This document shows positions 16,424 through 25,107 of a stretch of DNA of 64,000 nt, in pieces (positions within the stretch are counted from its first letter, which is position 1; each line of letters begins with the position of its first letter). The notes beneath the pieces are model-generated. The model was not told the origin of the DNA, made no database searches, and was given only the letters and a program-made list of their open reading frames with translations. Position numbers and translations under genes: made by a program. The DNA lies in NCBI GenBank assembly GCA_001898145.1, contig MKSR01000006.1:62001-126000 (forward strand). Direction: 5' to 3'. Source of the stretch: Dyadobacter sp. 50-39 (lineage in GTDB: Bacteria > Bacteroidota > Bacteroidia > Cytophagales > Spirosomataceae).

Positions 16424-18949
16424 TCATCGCCGCGATAATGCAGCGGAATCCTCTTTCCGGGCATACGTATCTGCAAGTCTCACCGAACGGTCGAGCAGGT
16501 CGGTCGCTTGTAATATTTTGTTTTTCAGGAAGTAAGGATAATCGGGATGCTCGCGCAGGAAGGTCTGCGCAATCTGTGCTGCTTCCGGCGAAGAATGTCC
16601 TGCAAAAGTGTTATGGAGCCAGCGCGTTGGAAAAAAAATGTCGCCCGTCAGCTGGATCTCCTGCAACAGATCGAGCGAAGGCCTGAGGTATTTCAACGCA
16701 CTTTGCGCACGCAGCGGATGGTGCAGGTAGGTCAACGCATCCAGCACCCAGGCTTCCTTCTCGCGGTTTTCCTCTTTTTTCAATATTTCAAAAAATGCGT
16801 CCCGCTCCGTTTCGACGGCACTCAATGCGGGTATCACAAACTGCATTCTCGCTTTACGGTCCGGATTTTTCGTTGCATTCAGTTGCTCGTTCAAAATGGC
16901 CTTGCCATCCCCTTTTCCTTTCAGGGCGAGTTCGTAGGCGAGAGAAATTTTGTCTTCTTCTGACAGTACGAGCCCTTTTACTTCCAGCTTGCCGGTCCAC
17001 AGGCCGTGCATTTTCTGCCAGCCGTCGTCGGTCAACGCCACCGCTTTAAATGCCCGGAAATACGAAGTCTGGATGCCCTTGTCGCGGGTAGTATTCAAAG
17101 CCTTCCAGAACACGTGCTCGATCTGCTGCTGACGTGCTGCCCGCTGATCTGCATTCAAGAAACCCCACCAGCTGGTTTGCAGATTACCCAGCAAATAATC
17201 GACCAGGAGCGGATTCTCTTCATGCGGCAATGCATTCAAAGTGTAACTGATAAAATTCCCGGGTGCGGGACCGTCGCCGCGCAGCAACCCTTCCCAGATA
17301 TTTACCAGCATTGCCCCTTTAAAAACCGGATCGGACAATAGCCCACGGGCATCGCCGTAATGTGCGAAGAACCGGTTTTTCGAAGCAGTATCCATCCTGA
17401 AATATCCATATCCTGTCCCATCACTATTCGGAAAAACGAGATTCTGCATGCCATTTCGCATGGTTTTCAAAACCAGCGGCTGCTCCCATACGCGTGCGGC
17501 CGCGGTGTCTTTGACTTGGACAATGCTATCATTTTCAACATCATACTCCGGCATACCGGGCGTTTTTACCCACACATTGTTCCACTTAGTAATATCTTCC
17601 GGCGTGCGCTTGTCGATAATGCCGATCAGGTCGTCCCAGCGTGCATTACCGAAGGAATATGTTTTCAAATACTCGCGCAGGCTTTCCTGCATGAGCTGCT
17701 CCCCTATCTTCCGCTCCAACTGACGCATCACGATGGGAGCCTTCATATAAATGATCGCCCCGTAGAGTGTTCCGGCGTTTTTCAGGTTGCCAAGCTGCTG
17801 TAAAATCGGGTTGGTACCCTTTGTGCGGTCCACTTCGTAGGCATTGGGATAATGTGCCAGTAAAAATCTCAGATCATGGTTGATTTCAGGAAAGCTGGGA
17901 TGAACGATCTTGGCGGCCATGAAATTGGCGAAAACCTCTTTCAGCCACACGTCATTGAACCAGTCCATTGTCACCAGGTCCCCGAACCACATATGCGCCG
18001 ACTCGTGCGCGATAACGCTCGCGCGGGCCATACGACGGTTTACCGAGGCATTCTCATCGAGGAAAAGAGCGGGCTCATTATAGAAAATAGCGCCCGGATG
18101 CTCCATACCTCCATATTGAAATGAAGGCAGCAGCACCAAATCGAATTTACCGAACGGATAATCGATCGCAGTGTACGCTTCCAGCCAGGCCAGCGACTTG
18201 GCGTGCAACTGAAAAACCTCATCCCGGTTGCGGGCTACCTTCGCCGTGTCCGTTTCACGGTAGTACATGGTCATCTCCCGACCATCCACGACCCTGGTTT
18301 CTTTAAAAAACTTGCCTGCGGAAAATGCGAAGAGATAGGAGCTGATAGGCTTCGTCTCGCCAAACTTATAGACTTGCTTTCCTTTTTCGGCGGTTTTAGC
18401 ACTAAGTTTTCCATTTGAAACGGCTTCCCAGCCCTCCGGCGTTTTCAAAGTCAATTGATAGGAGGCTTTGAGGTTCGGCTGATCGAACAAGGGGAAGCAC
18501 GTCGATGCGCGATCCGGGACAAACAGCGTGTACAGGTAATCGTCGCTCCGGTTCAGCGACAAATCGCCTGCGACAAAGTCAATACTGATCTCATTGCGCC
18601 CTTTCTTCAAATGCCTGACATCGACGACAATGTGCTCATTCACAAACTGGTAATCCACTTTTTTACCATCCACACGTACTTCCCGCAAATGGTCATCGGC
18701 CACATTAAAGTCCAGCACAAGCGCCGAATCCAGCACATCCAGGTGAAATGTGATCGTTTCTTTCCCCACAATCTGCCCCGTCTTACCAGCCGGAATATCC
18801 AGCTCGATACCGTACCGGATACTATCAATATGCTGCTTTCGGTATTGGTTCAGCGCGAAGGAAACACCCTTTTCAGGAGGTGGAGTCTGCGGACTCTTGC
18901 AAGAGAGTGACGAAATGAGCACCACCAACAATAAATAAAATATGTGCAT
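16424..18949 (-). CDS. M1-family zinc aminopeptidase lipoprotein
   Basis: Large aminopeptidase of 841 residues. The first 17 residues form a lipoprotein signal (VLISSLSC), so it is anchored in an envelope membrane. The N-terminal beta domain is followed by the substrate motif GGMEHPGAI, a known variant of GAMEN. The zinc site is His315-Glu316-x-x-His319 with the third ligand near Glu338 (LKEVFANF). The C-terminal half is helical. It probably trims peptides in the periplasm. It is divergent from the Bro-N gene with only 35 bases between the start codons. Confidence 0.92.
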   Translation of the reverse strand: MHIFYLLLVVLISSLSCKSPQTPPPEKGVSFALNQYRKQHIDSIRYGIELDIPAGKTGQIVGKETITFHLDVLDSALVLDFNVADDHLREVRVDGKKVDYQFVNEHIVVDVRHLKKGRNEISIDFVAGDLSLNRSDDYLYTLFVPDRASTCFPLFDQPNLKASYQLTLKTPEGWEAVSNGKLSAKTAEKGKQVYKFGETKPISSYLFAFSAGKFFKETRVVDGREMTMYYRETDTAKVARNRDEVFQLHAKSLAWLEAYTAIDYPFGKFDLVLLPSFQYGGMEHPGAIFYNEPALFLDENASVNRRMARASVIAHESAHMWFGDLVTMDWFNDVWLKEVFANFMAAKIVHPSFPEINHDLRFLLAHYPNAYEVDRTKGTNPILQQLGNLKNAGTLYGAIIYMKAPIVMRQLERKIGEQLMQESLREYLKTYSFGNARWDDLIGIIDKRTPEDITKWNNVWVKTPGMPEYDVENDSIVQVKDTAAARVWEQPLVLKTMRNGMQNLVFPNSDGTGYGYFRMDTASKNRFFAHYGDARGLLSDPVFKGAMLVNIWEGLLRGDGPAPGNFISYTLNALPHEENPLLVDYLLGNLQTSWWGFLNADQRAARQQQIEHVFWKALNTTRDKGIQTSYFRAFKAVALTDDGWQKMHGLWTGKLEVKGLVLSEEDKISLAYELALKGKGDGKAILNEQLNATKNPDRKARMQFVIPALSAVETERDAFFEILKKEENREKEAWVLDALTYLHHPLRAQSALKYLRPSLDLLQEIQLTGDIFFPTRWLHNTFAGHSSPEAAQIAQTFLREHPDYPYFLKNKILQATDLLDRSVRLADTYARKEDSAALSRR

Positions 18950-18984
18950 ATTTGAGTTTAGTAAAACGCACTAATCTGCGTAAA

Positions 18985-19821
18985 ATGATGAGCCACTCCA
19001 CCATTCCGTTTGAAGGCCACAATATCAGAAGAATTTACGATGAAGAATCAGAAACGTGGTTTTTCTCGATTGTCGACATTATCGCGGCATTGACCAACTC
19101 GGTCAATCCAACTGATTACCTTAAAAAACTGAGAAAGCGGGACGTCCTGTTGGGAGAGTACATAGGGACAAATTGTCCCCAGGTAGAAATGCCCGGAGTT
19201 TCAGGAAAAAAACGCAAAACACTCTCCGGGAACACGCAGCATATTCTGAGAATTGTTCAGTCAATTACTTCTCCCAAGGCAGAACCGTTCAAGATCTGGC
19301 TCGCCAAAATCGGATACGAACGGATGCAGGAGCTTACTGATCCTTCCTTGTCGATCGACAGGGCTCGTGAAAACTGGAAAAAGCACGGTAGGAGCGAAAA
19401 ATGGATCCAGCAACGCATGATGGGACAGGAAACCCGGAACAAGCTGACCGATTACTGGAAAACACATGAAATTAAAGAAGGAGAAGAATTCGCTATTTTG
19501 ACCAATATCATCCACCAGGAATGGACCGGGATGAGTGTCAAAGAACACAAAAAGCTAAAACAGCTGAAAAGTCAGAATCTGCGCGACCACATGAACGAGG
19601 CCGAACTTATTTTTACAGCGCTGGCTGAAATGAGTACCCGCCAGATTGCTGAGTCAGAGCAAGCGGTTGGCATGGAGCCTAACAAAAGAGCAAGCAAAAG
19701 AGGTGGAAATATTGCAAAAAAAGCACGTGTGCAATTAGAAGAACAAACCGGCAAAAATGTCATAACAAACGAAAACTACTTACCCCCCAAGTCCCCAGAA
19801 AATGAGATTGAAGATCCGTAA
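18985..19821 (+). CDS. Bro-N / DinD-like protein
   Basis: 278 residues from the ATG at 18985; a start at 18952 would touch the divergent gene. The N-terminal third (FEGHNIRRIYDEESETWFFS, then SIVDIIAALT) is a Bro-N domain as in phage antirepressors and DinD. The C-terminal third (GGNIAKKARVQLEEQTGKN, then ITNENYLPP) matches the tail of DinD-like proteins. DinD in E. coli is SOS-induced and inhibits RecA; that role here is inference. The gene is visibly richer in Lys, Glu and A/T-rich codons than its neighbours. It overlaps the S9 peptidase start by 20 bases. Confidence 0.8.
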   Translation: MMSHSTIPFEGHNIRRIYDEESETWFFSIVDIIAALTNSVNPTDYLKKLRKRDVLLGEYIGTNCPQVEMPGVSGKKRKTLSGNTQHILRIVQSITSPKAEPFKIWLAKIGYERMQELTDPSLSIDRARENWKKHGRSEKWIQQRMMGQETRNKLTDYWKTHEIKEGEEFAILTNIIHQEWTGMSVKEHKKLKQLKSQNLRDHMNEAELIFTALAEMSTRQIAESEQAVGMEPNKRASKRGGNIAKKARVQLEEQTGKNVITNENYLPPKSPENEIEDP

Positions 19822-22183
19822 ATTACCCATCGTAGCCGTTTTCACTGCATTAGTCCTATTTCACACCTGCCTCCACGCCCAGTCACTGGCCCCGCTTACC
19901 GTCGAGAAAATCATGCGCGACCCTAAAATGTGGATCGGGACTTCACCGAGCGACATTACCTGGGCCGATGATTCCAAAACAGTGTATTTCAACTGGAACC
20001 CCGATAAGAATCCTTCCGATTCACTGTATGCGTATTCGCTTGCCGGAAAGAAAATCAGCAAGGTAGCACCCGTGGAAAGACGGAAGCTGCCCGGGAAGAA
20101 CGGGTTCTATAACCGAACACATTTACTGCGCCTCTACGAGAAGAACGGCGATATTTTTATCATCAACTACAAAGATTTCTCGATCCGCCAACTCACCAAT
20201 ACCACCGAGCGCGAATCGGACCCGGTGTTCAGCGGGGATGAAACGGCGGTGGTTTTCGAACGCGGCAACAACCTGTTCAGCATCTCATTGGCAACCGGGC
20301 TTGTCAGCCAGCTCACCGATTTCAGAACGGGGACAAAAAAGACGGATAGTACGCCGAGCCAGCAGGAGCAGTTTCTGAAAGCCGATCAGCTGGGGATGTT
20401 TGAGGTTTTGAAAGAAAGAAAAGATAAAAAGGACGCTGGAAAGAAGATTACGGAAGCCGATAAACCGGCCAGACCGAAAGAAATTTACCTGGGCGATAAA
20501 AACGTGACCAACCAGCAGGCAAGTCCCGATGGCCGGTTCGTTACCTACGGCCTCACGCAAACCGACAAAACCGCCAAATCGACTATCGTGCCCAATTACG
20601 TGACCGAAAGTGGGTTTACGGAAGACATTTCGGCCAGGACGAAGGTGGGCGCTCCGGGTGCGGAGAATGAATTTTGGGTGTATGATGTCAAAAAGGATAC
20701 AGCCCTGAAAGTGGCTACGGCGGATATTCCCGGTATTTACGACAAACCGGATTACCTCAAAGACTACCCGAAACTTGACTCCGCATGGAAGAAAAAGGAG
20801 CGGAAAGTCGTTTTTCACGGCCCATTCTGGTCGGACAACGGCGCGAACGCGGTAGTGGTGATCCGTTCGCTAGATAGCAAAGACCGCTGGATCATGTCAT
20901 TGGATCCGGCAACACGCTCGCTAAAACTCCTCGATCGGCAGCGCGACGAAGCCTGGATTGGCGGGCCCGGCGTGGGCGGTTACCCGCAAAGTGCCGGTGA
21001 AATAGGCTGGCTCGACAACCAGACCATCTATTTTCAGAGCGAAGCCACCGGCTATTCGCATTTGTATGCTTTCAACATAGTTTCCGGCAAAAAGACGGCA
21101 TTGACTTCCGGCCGGTTCGAGGTACAGAATGTGGTACTTTCGAAAGACAAAAAGCTCTTTTACCTCATTACCAACGAAGTACATCCCGGCGAGCAGCACG
21201 TGTACCGGATGGCCGTCACCGGCGGTGCACGGACGCGCCTCACACACATATCCGGTGCGCATGAGATGACGCTATCGCCTGACGAAAAGCACCTGGCGAT
21301 TCGCTTCTCCCTCAGCACGGCTCCCTGGGAGCTTTTCCTGCTCGATAATGCCCCGGCAAAGCGTGCGGAGCCCGTTCAGCTCACACGTTCCGTCTCACCC
21401 GAATTTTTCTCCTATCCGTGGCGCGAAGCGAAAGTGGTGACCATCAAGGCTGCGGATGGTCAGGACATTTACGCGCGGGTTTACGAACCCAAACAATCCA
21501 ATGGCAAGGCGGTAATTTTTGTGCATGGCGCCGGCTATCTGCAAAATGCGCACAAATGGTGGAGCCAGTATTTCCGGGAATACATGTTCCATAACCTGCT
21601 TACCGACAAAGGCTACACGGTACTTGATATGGACTATCGCGCCAGCTCTGGGTACGGCCGTGACTGGCGAACGGGCATCTACCGCCACATGGGCGGTAAA
21701 GACCTCACCGACCATACCGACGGCGCCCAATGGCTTGTAAAAACCTACGGCGTCGATCCGAAAAAGATCGGCATTTATGGTGGCTCCTACGGCGGCTTCA
21801 TCACCCTCATGGCGCTGTTCACCACACCCGACGTGTTCACTGCCGGTGCTGCATTGCGCCCGGTAACCGACTGGGCCGCGTATAACCAGTCGTATACGGC
21901 CAATATCCTCAATGAACCGCAGTCCGACAGCCTGGCCTACCGCAAAAGTTCCCCCATTTATCATGCGGCGGGTTTGAAAAACAATTTGCTGATCTGCCAT
22001 GGAATGGTGGATGTGAATGTGCATTACCAGGACGTCGTACGCCTCTCGCAGCGGCTGATCGAGCTAGGTAAGAACAACTGGGAGCTGGCCTCTTATCCCA
22101 TGGAAGACCACGGATTTGTGGAAGCGTCATCCTGGACCGACGAATACAAGCGTATTCTGAAGCTCTTTGAAGAGAAGTTGTAA
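19802..22183 (+). CDS. S9-family (prolyl oligopeptidase/DPP-like) exported peptidase
   Basis: Serine peptidase of 793 residues with a signal peptide (IVAVFTALVLFHTCLHAQ). Residues 50-530 form a WD40-like beta-propeller with several repeats of the type SPDEKHLAIRF. The C-terminal alpha/beta-hydrolase domain has nucleophile Ser662 in YGGSYGGF, Asp in HGMVDVNVHYQD and His in MEDHGFV. Such enzymes release dipeptides or cleave after proline in the periplasm. The start lies inside the end of the Bro-N gene, which suggests read-through transcription from that unit. Confidence 0.92.
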   Translation: MRLKIRKLPIVAVFTALVLFHTCLHAQSLAPLTVEKIMRDPKMWIGTSPSDITWADDSKTVYFNWNPDKNPSDSLYAYSLAGKKISKVAPVERRKLPGKNGFYNRTHLLRLYEKNGDIFIINYKDFSIRQLTNTTERESDPVFSGDETAVVFERGNNLFSISLATGLVSQLTDFRTGTKKTDSTPSQQEQFLKADQLGMFEVLKERKDKKDAGKKITEADKPARPKEIYLGDKNVTNQQASPDGRFVTYGLTQTDKTAKSTIVPNYVTESGFTEDISARTKVGAPGAENEFWVYDVKKDTALKVATADIPGIYDKPDYLKDYPKLDSAWKKKERKVVFHGPFWSDNGANAVVVIRSLDSKDRWIMSLDPATRSLKLLDRQRDEAWIGGPGVGGYPQSAGEIGWLDNQTIYFQSEATGYSHLYAFNIVSGKKTALTSGRFEVQNVVLSKDKKLFYLITNEVHPGEQHVYRMAVTGGARTRLTHISGAHEMTLSPDEKHLAIRFSLSTAPWELFLLDNAPAKRAEPVQLTRSVSPEFFSYPWREAKVVTIKAADGQDIYARVYEPKQSNGKAVIFVHGAGYLQNAHKWWSQYFREYMFHNLLTDKGYTVLDMDYRASSGYGRDWRTGIYRHMGGKDLTDHTDGAQWLVKTYGVDPKKIGIYGGSYGGFITLMALFTTPDVFTAGAALRPVTDWAAYNQSYTANILNEPQSDSLAYRKSSPIYHAAGLKNNLLICHGMVDVNVHYQDVVRLSQRLIELGKNNWELASYPMEDHGFVEASSWTDEYKRILKLFEEKL

Positions 22184-22241
22184 CACCGGTGAGTAAATTC
22201 CGATTTTATCAACCCTTATATCCAGCATAAAAAACGACAAC

Positions 22242-23027
22242 ATGATGAACCGAAATTTCTCGAAACTCAAAAGCATCTTCCTCGGCCAGGCGCTCGCCAT
22301 TGCATTCACGGGCCTCGCGTGCGCACAGGTAGGCGTAGGTGTGAAAGCACCCAAAAGCGCCGAAGTGTACCTCGACGGCAGTCGCAAAATGCTTGATGAA
22401 AAATGGATTTACTGGGAAGGACCGCGGTTTGCGGCCAAACCGCCGATTAAATGGACGGTGGTCAACGACCCGGTCGATAAGGGCACGGTGATCAACTGCA
22501 ACGATCCGGCATCAGCGGGCGGGCTGTATGGCGCGGCCGATATCGTGACCAAAAAACAGTTCAGGGATTTTCGCGCCCATGTGGAATTTCTGATCACCAA
22601 ACCCGGAGGCAACAGCGGCGTTTATCTTCAGAACCGCTACGAAATCCAGGTGCTCGACGGCGACACCACGTCACACGGTATGGCAGCGGTCATCAACGAA
22701 TCCAAATCGCCTTACTATGCTTACAATGGGATCGGCAAGTGGAATTCGTACGACATCCTGTTCCGCGCCGCACGGTTCAAGGACGGCAAGCTGGTGGAGC
22801 AACCGATGGTAACCCTGTACTTCAATGGTAAAAAAGTGCACACCAACCAGAAAATCAGCCAGGTGTGGGGAGGAAAAAACTCGGGTATCGATGGCGGCAA
22901 CGACGGCGGTAAGGGCATTACAGATACCCCCGGGGGCTTGAAACTGCAATCGGAAGGCCACGATGTTTATTACCGCAACATCTGGATAAAGGAAGAGAAA
23001 CTGGATAAAGCGGATACCAATTTTTGA
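22242..23027 (+). CDS. DUF1080 (3-keto-disaccharide hydrolase-type) protein
   Basis: Exported protein of 261 residues with a jelly-roll, concanavalin-like DUF1080 domain. It has a signal peptide up to LACAQ, then the domain's hallmarks: DFRAHVEFLITKPGGNSGVY, LQNRYEIQVLD, and a final strand block PGGLKLQSEGHDVYYRNIWI. Family members hydrolyse 3-keto-glycosides or bind carbohydrates. Common Bacteroidota context is sugar oxidation, and the convergent neighbour is a PQQ-type sugar dehydrogenase, but the two are not in one operon. Confidence 0.88.
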   Translation: MMNRNFSKLKSIFLGQALAIAFTGLACAQVGVGVKAPKSAEVYLDGSRKMLDEKWIYWEGPRFAAKPPIKWTVVNDPVDKGTVINCNDPASAGGLYGAADIVTKKQFRDFRAHVEFLITKPGGNSGVYLQNRYEIQVLDGDTTSHGMAAVINESKSPYYAYNGIGKWNSYDILFRAARFKDGKLVEQPMVTLYFNGKKVHTNQKISQVWGGKNSGIDGGNDGGKGITDTPGGLKLQSEGHDVYYRNIWIKEEKLDKADTNF

Positions 23028-23113
23028 AATACACCAAACGGGGAATGGACCATGGGGATATTCCCCGCAAAGGCATTCGCCACGCTGCTGAATGCATAGG
23101 TAACTAAACTAAA

Positions 23114-23152
23114 TGGCCACAGGATCGCAGCACAAATGCGATCCCGTGGCCA
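23114..23152. terminator. Long hairpin between convergent genes
   Basis: TGGCCACAGGATCGCA (23114-23129) pairs with TGCGATCCCGTGGCCA (23137-23152) over 16 positions with one A-C mismatch, loop GCACAAA. On the minus side it is followed by TTTAGTTTAG. It lies between two convergent genes and probably stops transcription, mainly of the dehydrogenase. A second stem, CGGGGAAT/ATTCCCCG, lies at 23039-23067. Confidence 0.6.
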
Positions 23153-23175
23153 CTAAACCAGCCGGTCCAACCCGG

Positions 23176-24465
23176 CTATTTCTTTTTGTAAGCTATTTTG
23201 AAAATGGTACCGTTCAGGTCGTCGGTCACGTAGAGCGCGCCGTCGGGTCCCTGCGCGAGCCCGCACGGGCGGTGCTGAATAGGGCCGGTAGGCTTAGCCA
23301 GGTCCGTACCCGCGAAATTATCGGCGAATATCTCCCATTTACCCGGCTTTCCATTTACAAACGGCACAAATGCCACCAGGTAACCCTTTTTGAGCTCCGA
23401 CGACTGGCTGTGGAAGGCAATGAAGGCCCCATTACGGTAACGCGCCGGGAACATATTGCCGGTGTAGAACATCAATGCATTAGGCCCCAAATGCGCCGGG
23501 AATGCTGCAATCGGATCGATCGCTTTTTCCCCGCCCACTTTTTTGCCATCGCCGCCATACTCGGGCGCGAGGATTTTCTTGTTCTGGAAATGATCGTAAT
23601 AAATGTACGGCCAGCCCGCGTCGTCCCCTTCTTTCAAACGGTAAAGCGTCTCGGCCGGCAGCTCGGCGCTATGCTTGGGCGTATAGTATTGCGGATACAT
23701 GTCGTCGAACTTGCCGCGGCCGTGGGTAGTGGCGTAAAGCGCATTGGTTTTATTGTCCCAATCGATCCCCACGGCATTCTTCACGCCCGTGGCGTAACGC
23801 ACGCCGTCCGAAAACTGCTGGTTGAGCTGCCCGGCTTTGAAACGCCAGATCCCACCCGCTGAGTCGAGGATCGTGCAAGGCGACATGCCCTTCGCAGAGC
23901 CCGCCGCTCGGCAGTTATCGTTGTACGAGCCTACGGTAACGTAAATATTTCCTTTACTATCGAGTGCAAGCGGCTTCGCATTGTCACGGCCATGGTCGGT
24001 CAGCCCGCTGATGATGTTCTCCGGCTTATCAAAATCGATGATTTCGTCCTTTGCATTCAGCTTATACCTGAAAACCCCTTTATTCGAAGAGCTGTACAGG
24101 TAGCCGTCTTTGATGGCAATGCCGGTACCGGGATAATCACCGAAAAGCTTTTGCTCATCAATGGCGCCATCCCCGTTCGTATCACGCAGGAGGTAAATGC
24201 CCTTGCCATCCTTGAGTTTGGAAAGCTTTACATACATGTCGCCGTTTTTACCCACAACCATATGCCGGGTAGCTCCCAGATCGGTGGCGAGCACGGTGGC
24301 CGAAAAGCCGGCAGGCAGTTTCAGTTCCTTGGCATCGACAGGCGTGTAGAGGGGTGATTTTTCGAGGGTTTCGTTTCGGTAACCGAACAGCGCAGTGGCC
24401 GTCACAACAGTAGCAGCCGCCATCACTGCGAGCGCCCCGGCAGGCCGGATTAATTTTCTTTGCAT
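23176..24465 (-). CDS. PQQ-dependent sugar dehydrogenase-type beta-propeller protein
   Basis: Exported six-bladed propeller protein of 429 residues, of the soluble glucose/sorbosone dehydrogenase family. A hydrophobic signal sequence covers about residues 8-28. Family landmarks are LPAGFSATVLATDLG, the propeller repeat DSKGNIYVTVGSYND with the cysteine pair around CRAAG...SPC, and RHMVVGKNGDMYV. The end QHRPCGLAQGPDGALYVTDD is also typical. These enzymes oxidise aldoses in the periplasm with PQQ as cofactor. No PQQ synthesis genes are in the window. Confidence 0.85.
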   Translation of the reverse strand: MQRKLIRPAGALAVMAAATVVTATALFGYRNETLEKSPLYTPVDAKELKLPAGFSATVLATDLGATRHMVVGKNGDMYVKLSKLKDGKGIYLLRDTNGDGAIDEQKLFGDYPGTGIAIKDGYLYSSSNKGVFRYKLNAKDEIIDFDKPENIISGLTDHGRDNAKPLALDSKGNIYVTVGSYNDNCRAAGSAKGMSPCTILDSAGGIWRFKAGQLNQQFSDGVRYATGVKNAVGIDWDNKTNALYATTHGRGKFDDMYPQYYTPKHSAELPAETLYRLKEGDDAGWPYIYYDHFQNKKILAPEYGGDGKKVGGEKAIDPIAAFPAHLGPNALMFYTGNMFPARYRNGAFIAFHSQSSELKKGYLVAFVPFVNGKPGKWEIFADNFAGTDLAKPTGPIQHRPCGLAQGPDGALYVTDDLNGTIFKIAYKKK

Positions 24466-24586
24466 GCAATCGTAAAATTGGGTGAAAACATTTATTTTAG
24501 GTAAAAGCGTTTGGGAATGCTTTTTTAATCAATACCTGTCACCCGAAAAACGATTACCGATTTTAGTACACCTAACCATTACAACT

Positions 24587-24913
24587 ATGGGCCCATACGA
24601 TCAAGACGATGAGTTATATGATGAAGACCTCCCAGGAAACTACCCGGCGGGCGAAGACATTTACCGCCAGGGCCTTATCGACCCGGATATAGATCCTGAG
24701 GACACCTCCCGCACCAAACGCGCCCTGGATATCGACGCCGACGAATGGAACGAAAAATCCTTTGAGGACGATCTTACCGGCGATGATCTCGACGTTCCCG
24801 GATCGGAATATGACGATGAAGACGAGGAGATTGGCCGTGAGGACGAAGAAAACAACTATTACAGCCTCGGCGGCGATAACCATGAAAGTCAGGAAGAAAA
24901 CCAGGGCGACTGA
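24587..24913 (+). CDS. Small, highly acidic protein of unknown function
   Basis: I do not recognise a family. From the ATG at 24587 the protein has 108 residues, roughly two fifths of them Asp or Glu, with no Cys and no hydrophobic segment. Acidic tracts include DQDDELYDEDLPG and EYDDEDEEIGREDEENN. The reading frame is open further upstream to 24482, but the acidic composition begins exactly at the chosen start. It is probably soluble and largely disordered. It is followed by a strong terminator and is divergent from the dehydrogenase gene. Confidence 0.6.
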   Translation: MGPYDQDDELYDEDLPGNYPAGEDIYRQGLIDPDIDPEDTSRTKRALDIDADEWNEKSFEDDLTGDDLDVPGSEYDDEDEEIGREDEENNYYSLGGDNHESQEENQGD

Positions 24914-24934
24914 CATACCGCCATCCTGCCTACG

Positions 24935-24965
24935 AGCCTGATGCCCGACCGCATCAGGCTTTTTT
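24935..24965 (+). terminator. Rho-independent terminator after the acidic protein
   Basis: AGCCTGATGC (24935-24944) pairs perfectly with GCATCAGGCT (24951-24960), loop CCGACC, followed by six T's. It lies 21 bases after the stop codon. Confidence 0.92.
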
Positions 24966-25041
24966 GTTCACCATGAGTTTTTATTAAAATTTAAAAAAAA
25001 AAGGAATGTTCGTCAATATTTTAATTAATACAATATCCTTC

Positions 25042-25074
25042 CTTGTTTAAAGGCAATGGGATAGGATATATTTG
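25042..25074 (+). promoter_or_regulatory. Bacteroidota-type promoter of the GH2 gene
   Basis: CTTG at 25042-25045 (consensus TTTG), 21 bases, then TATATTTG at 25067-25074, a perfect TAnnTTTG. It ends 33 bases before the GH2 ATG, in an A/T-rich gap that holds no other gene. Confidence 0.6.
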
Positions 25075-25107
25075 CCTGATCGTCGATAACGACAAATTCT
25101 GTTTCTT

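Noticed and set aside
16336-16476. Longer start for the siderophore-interacting protein
   Set aside because: It would overlap the end of the M1 aminopeptidase gene and adds a non-family basic tail.
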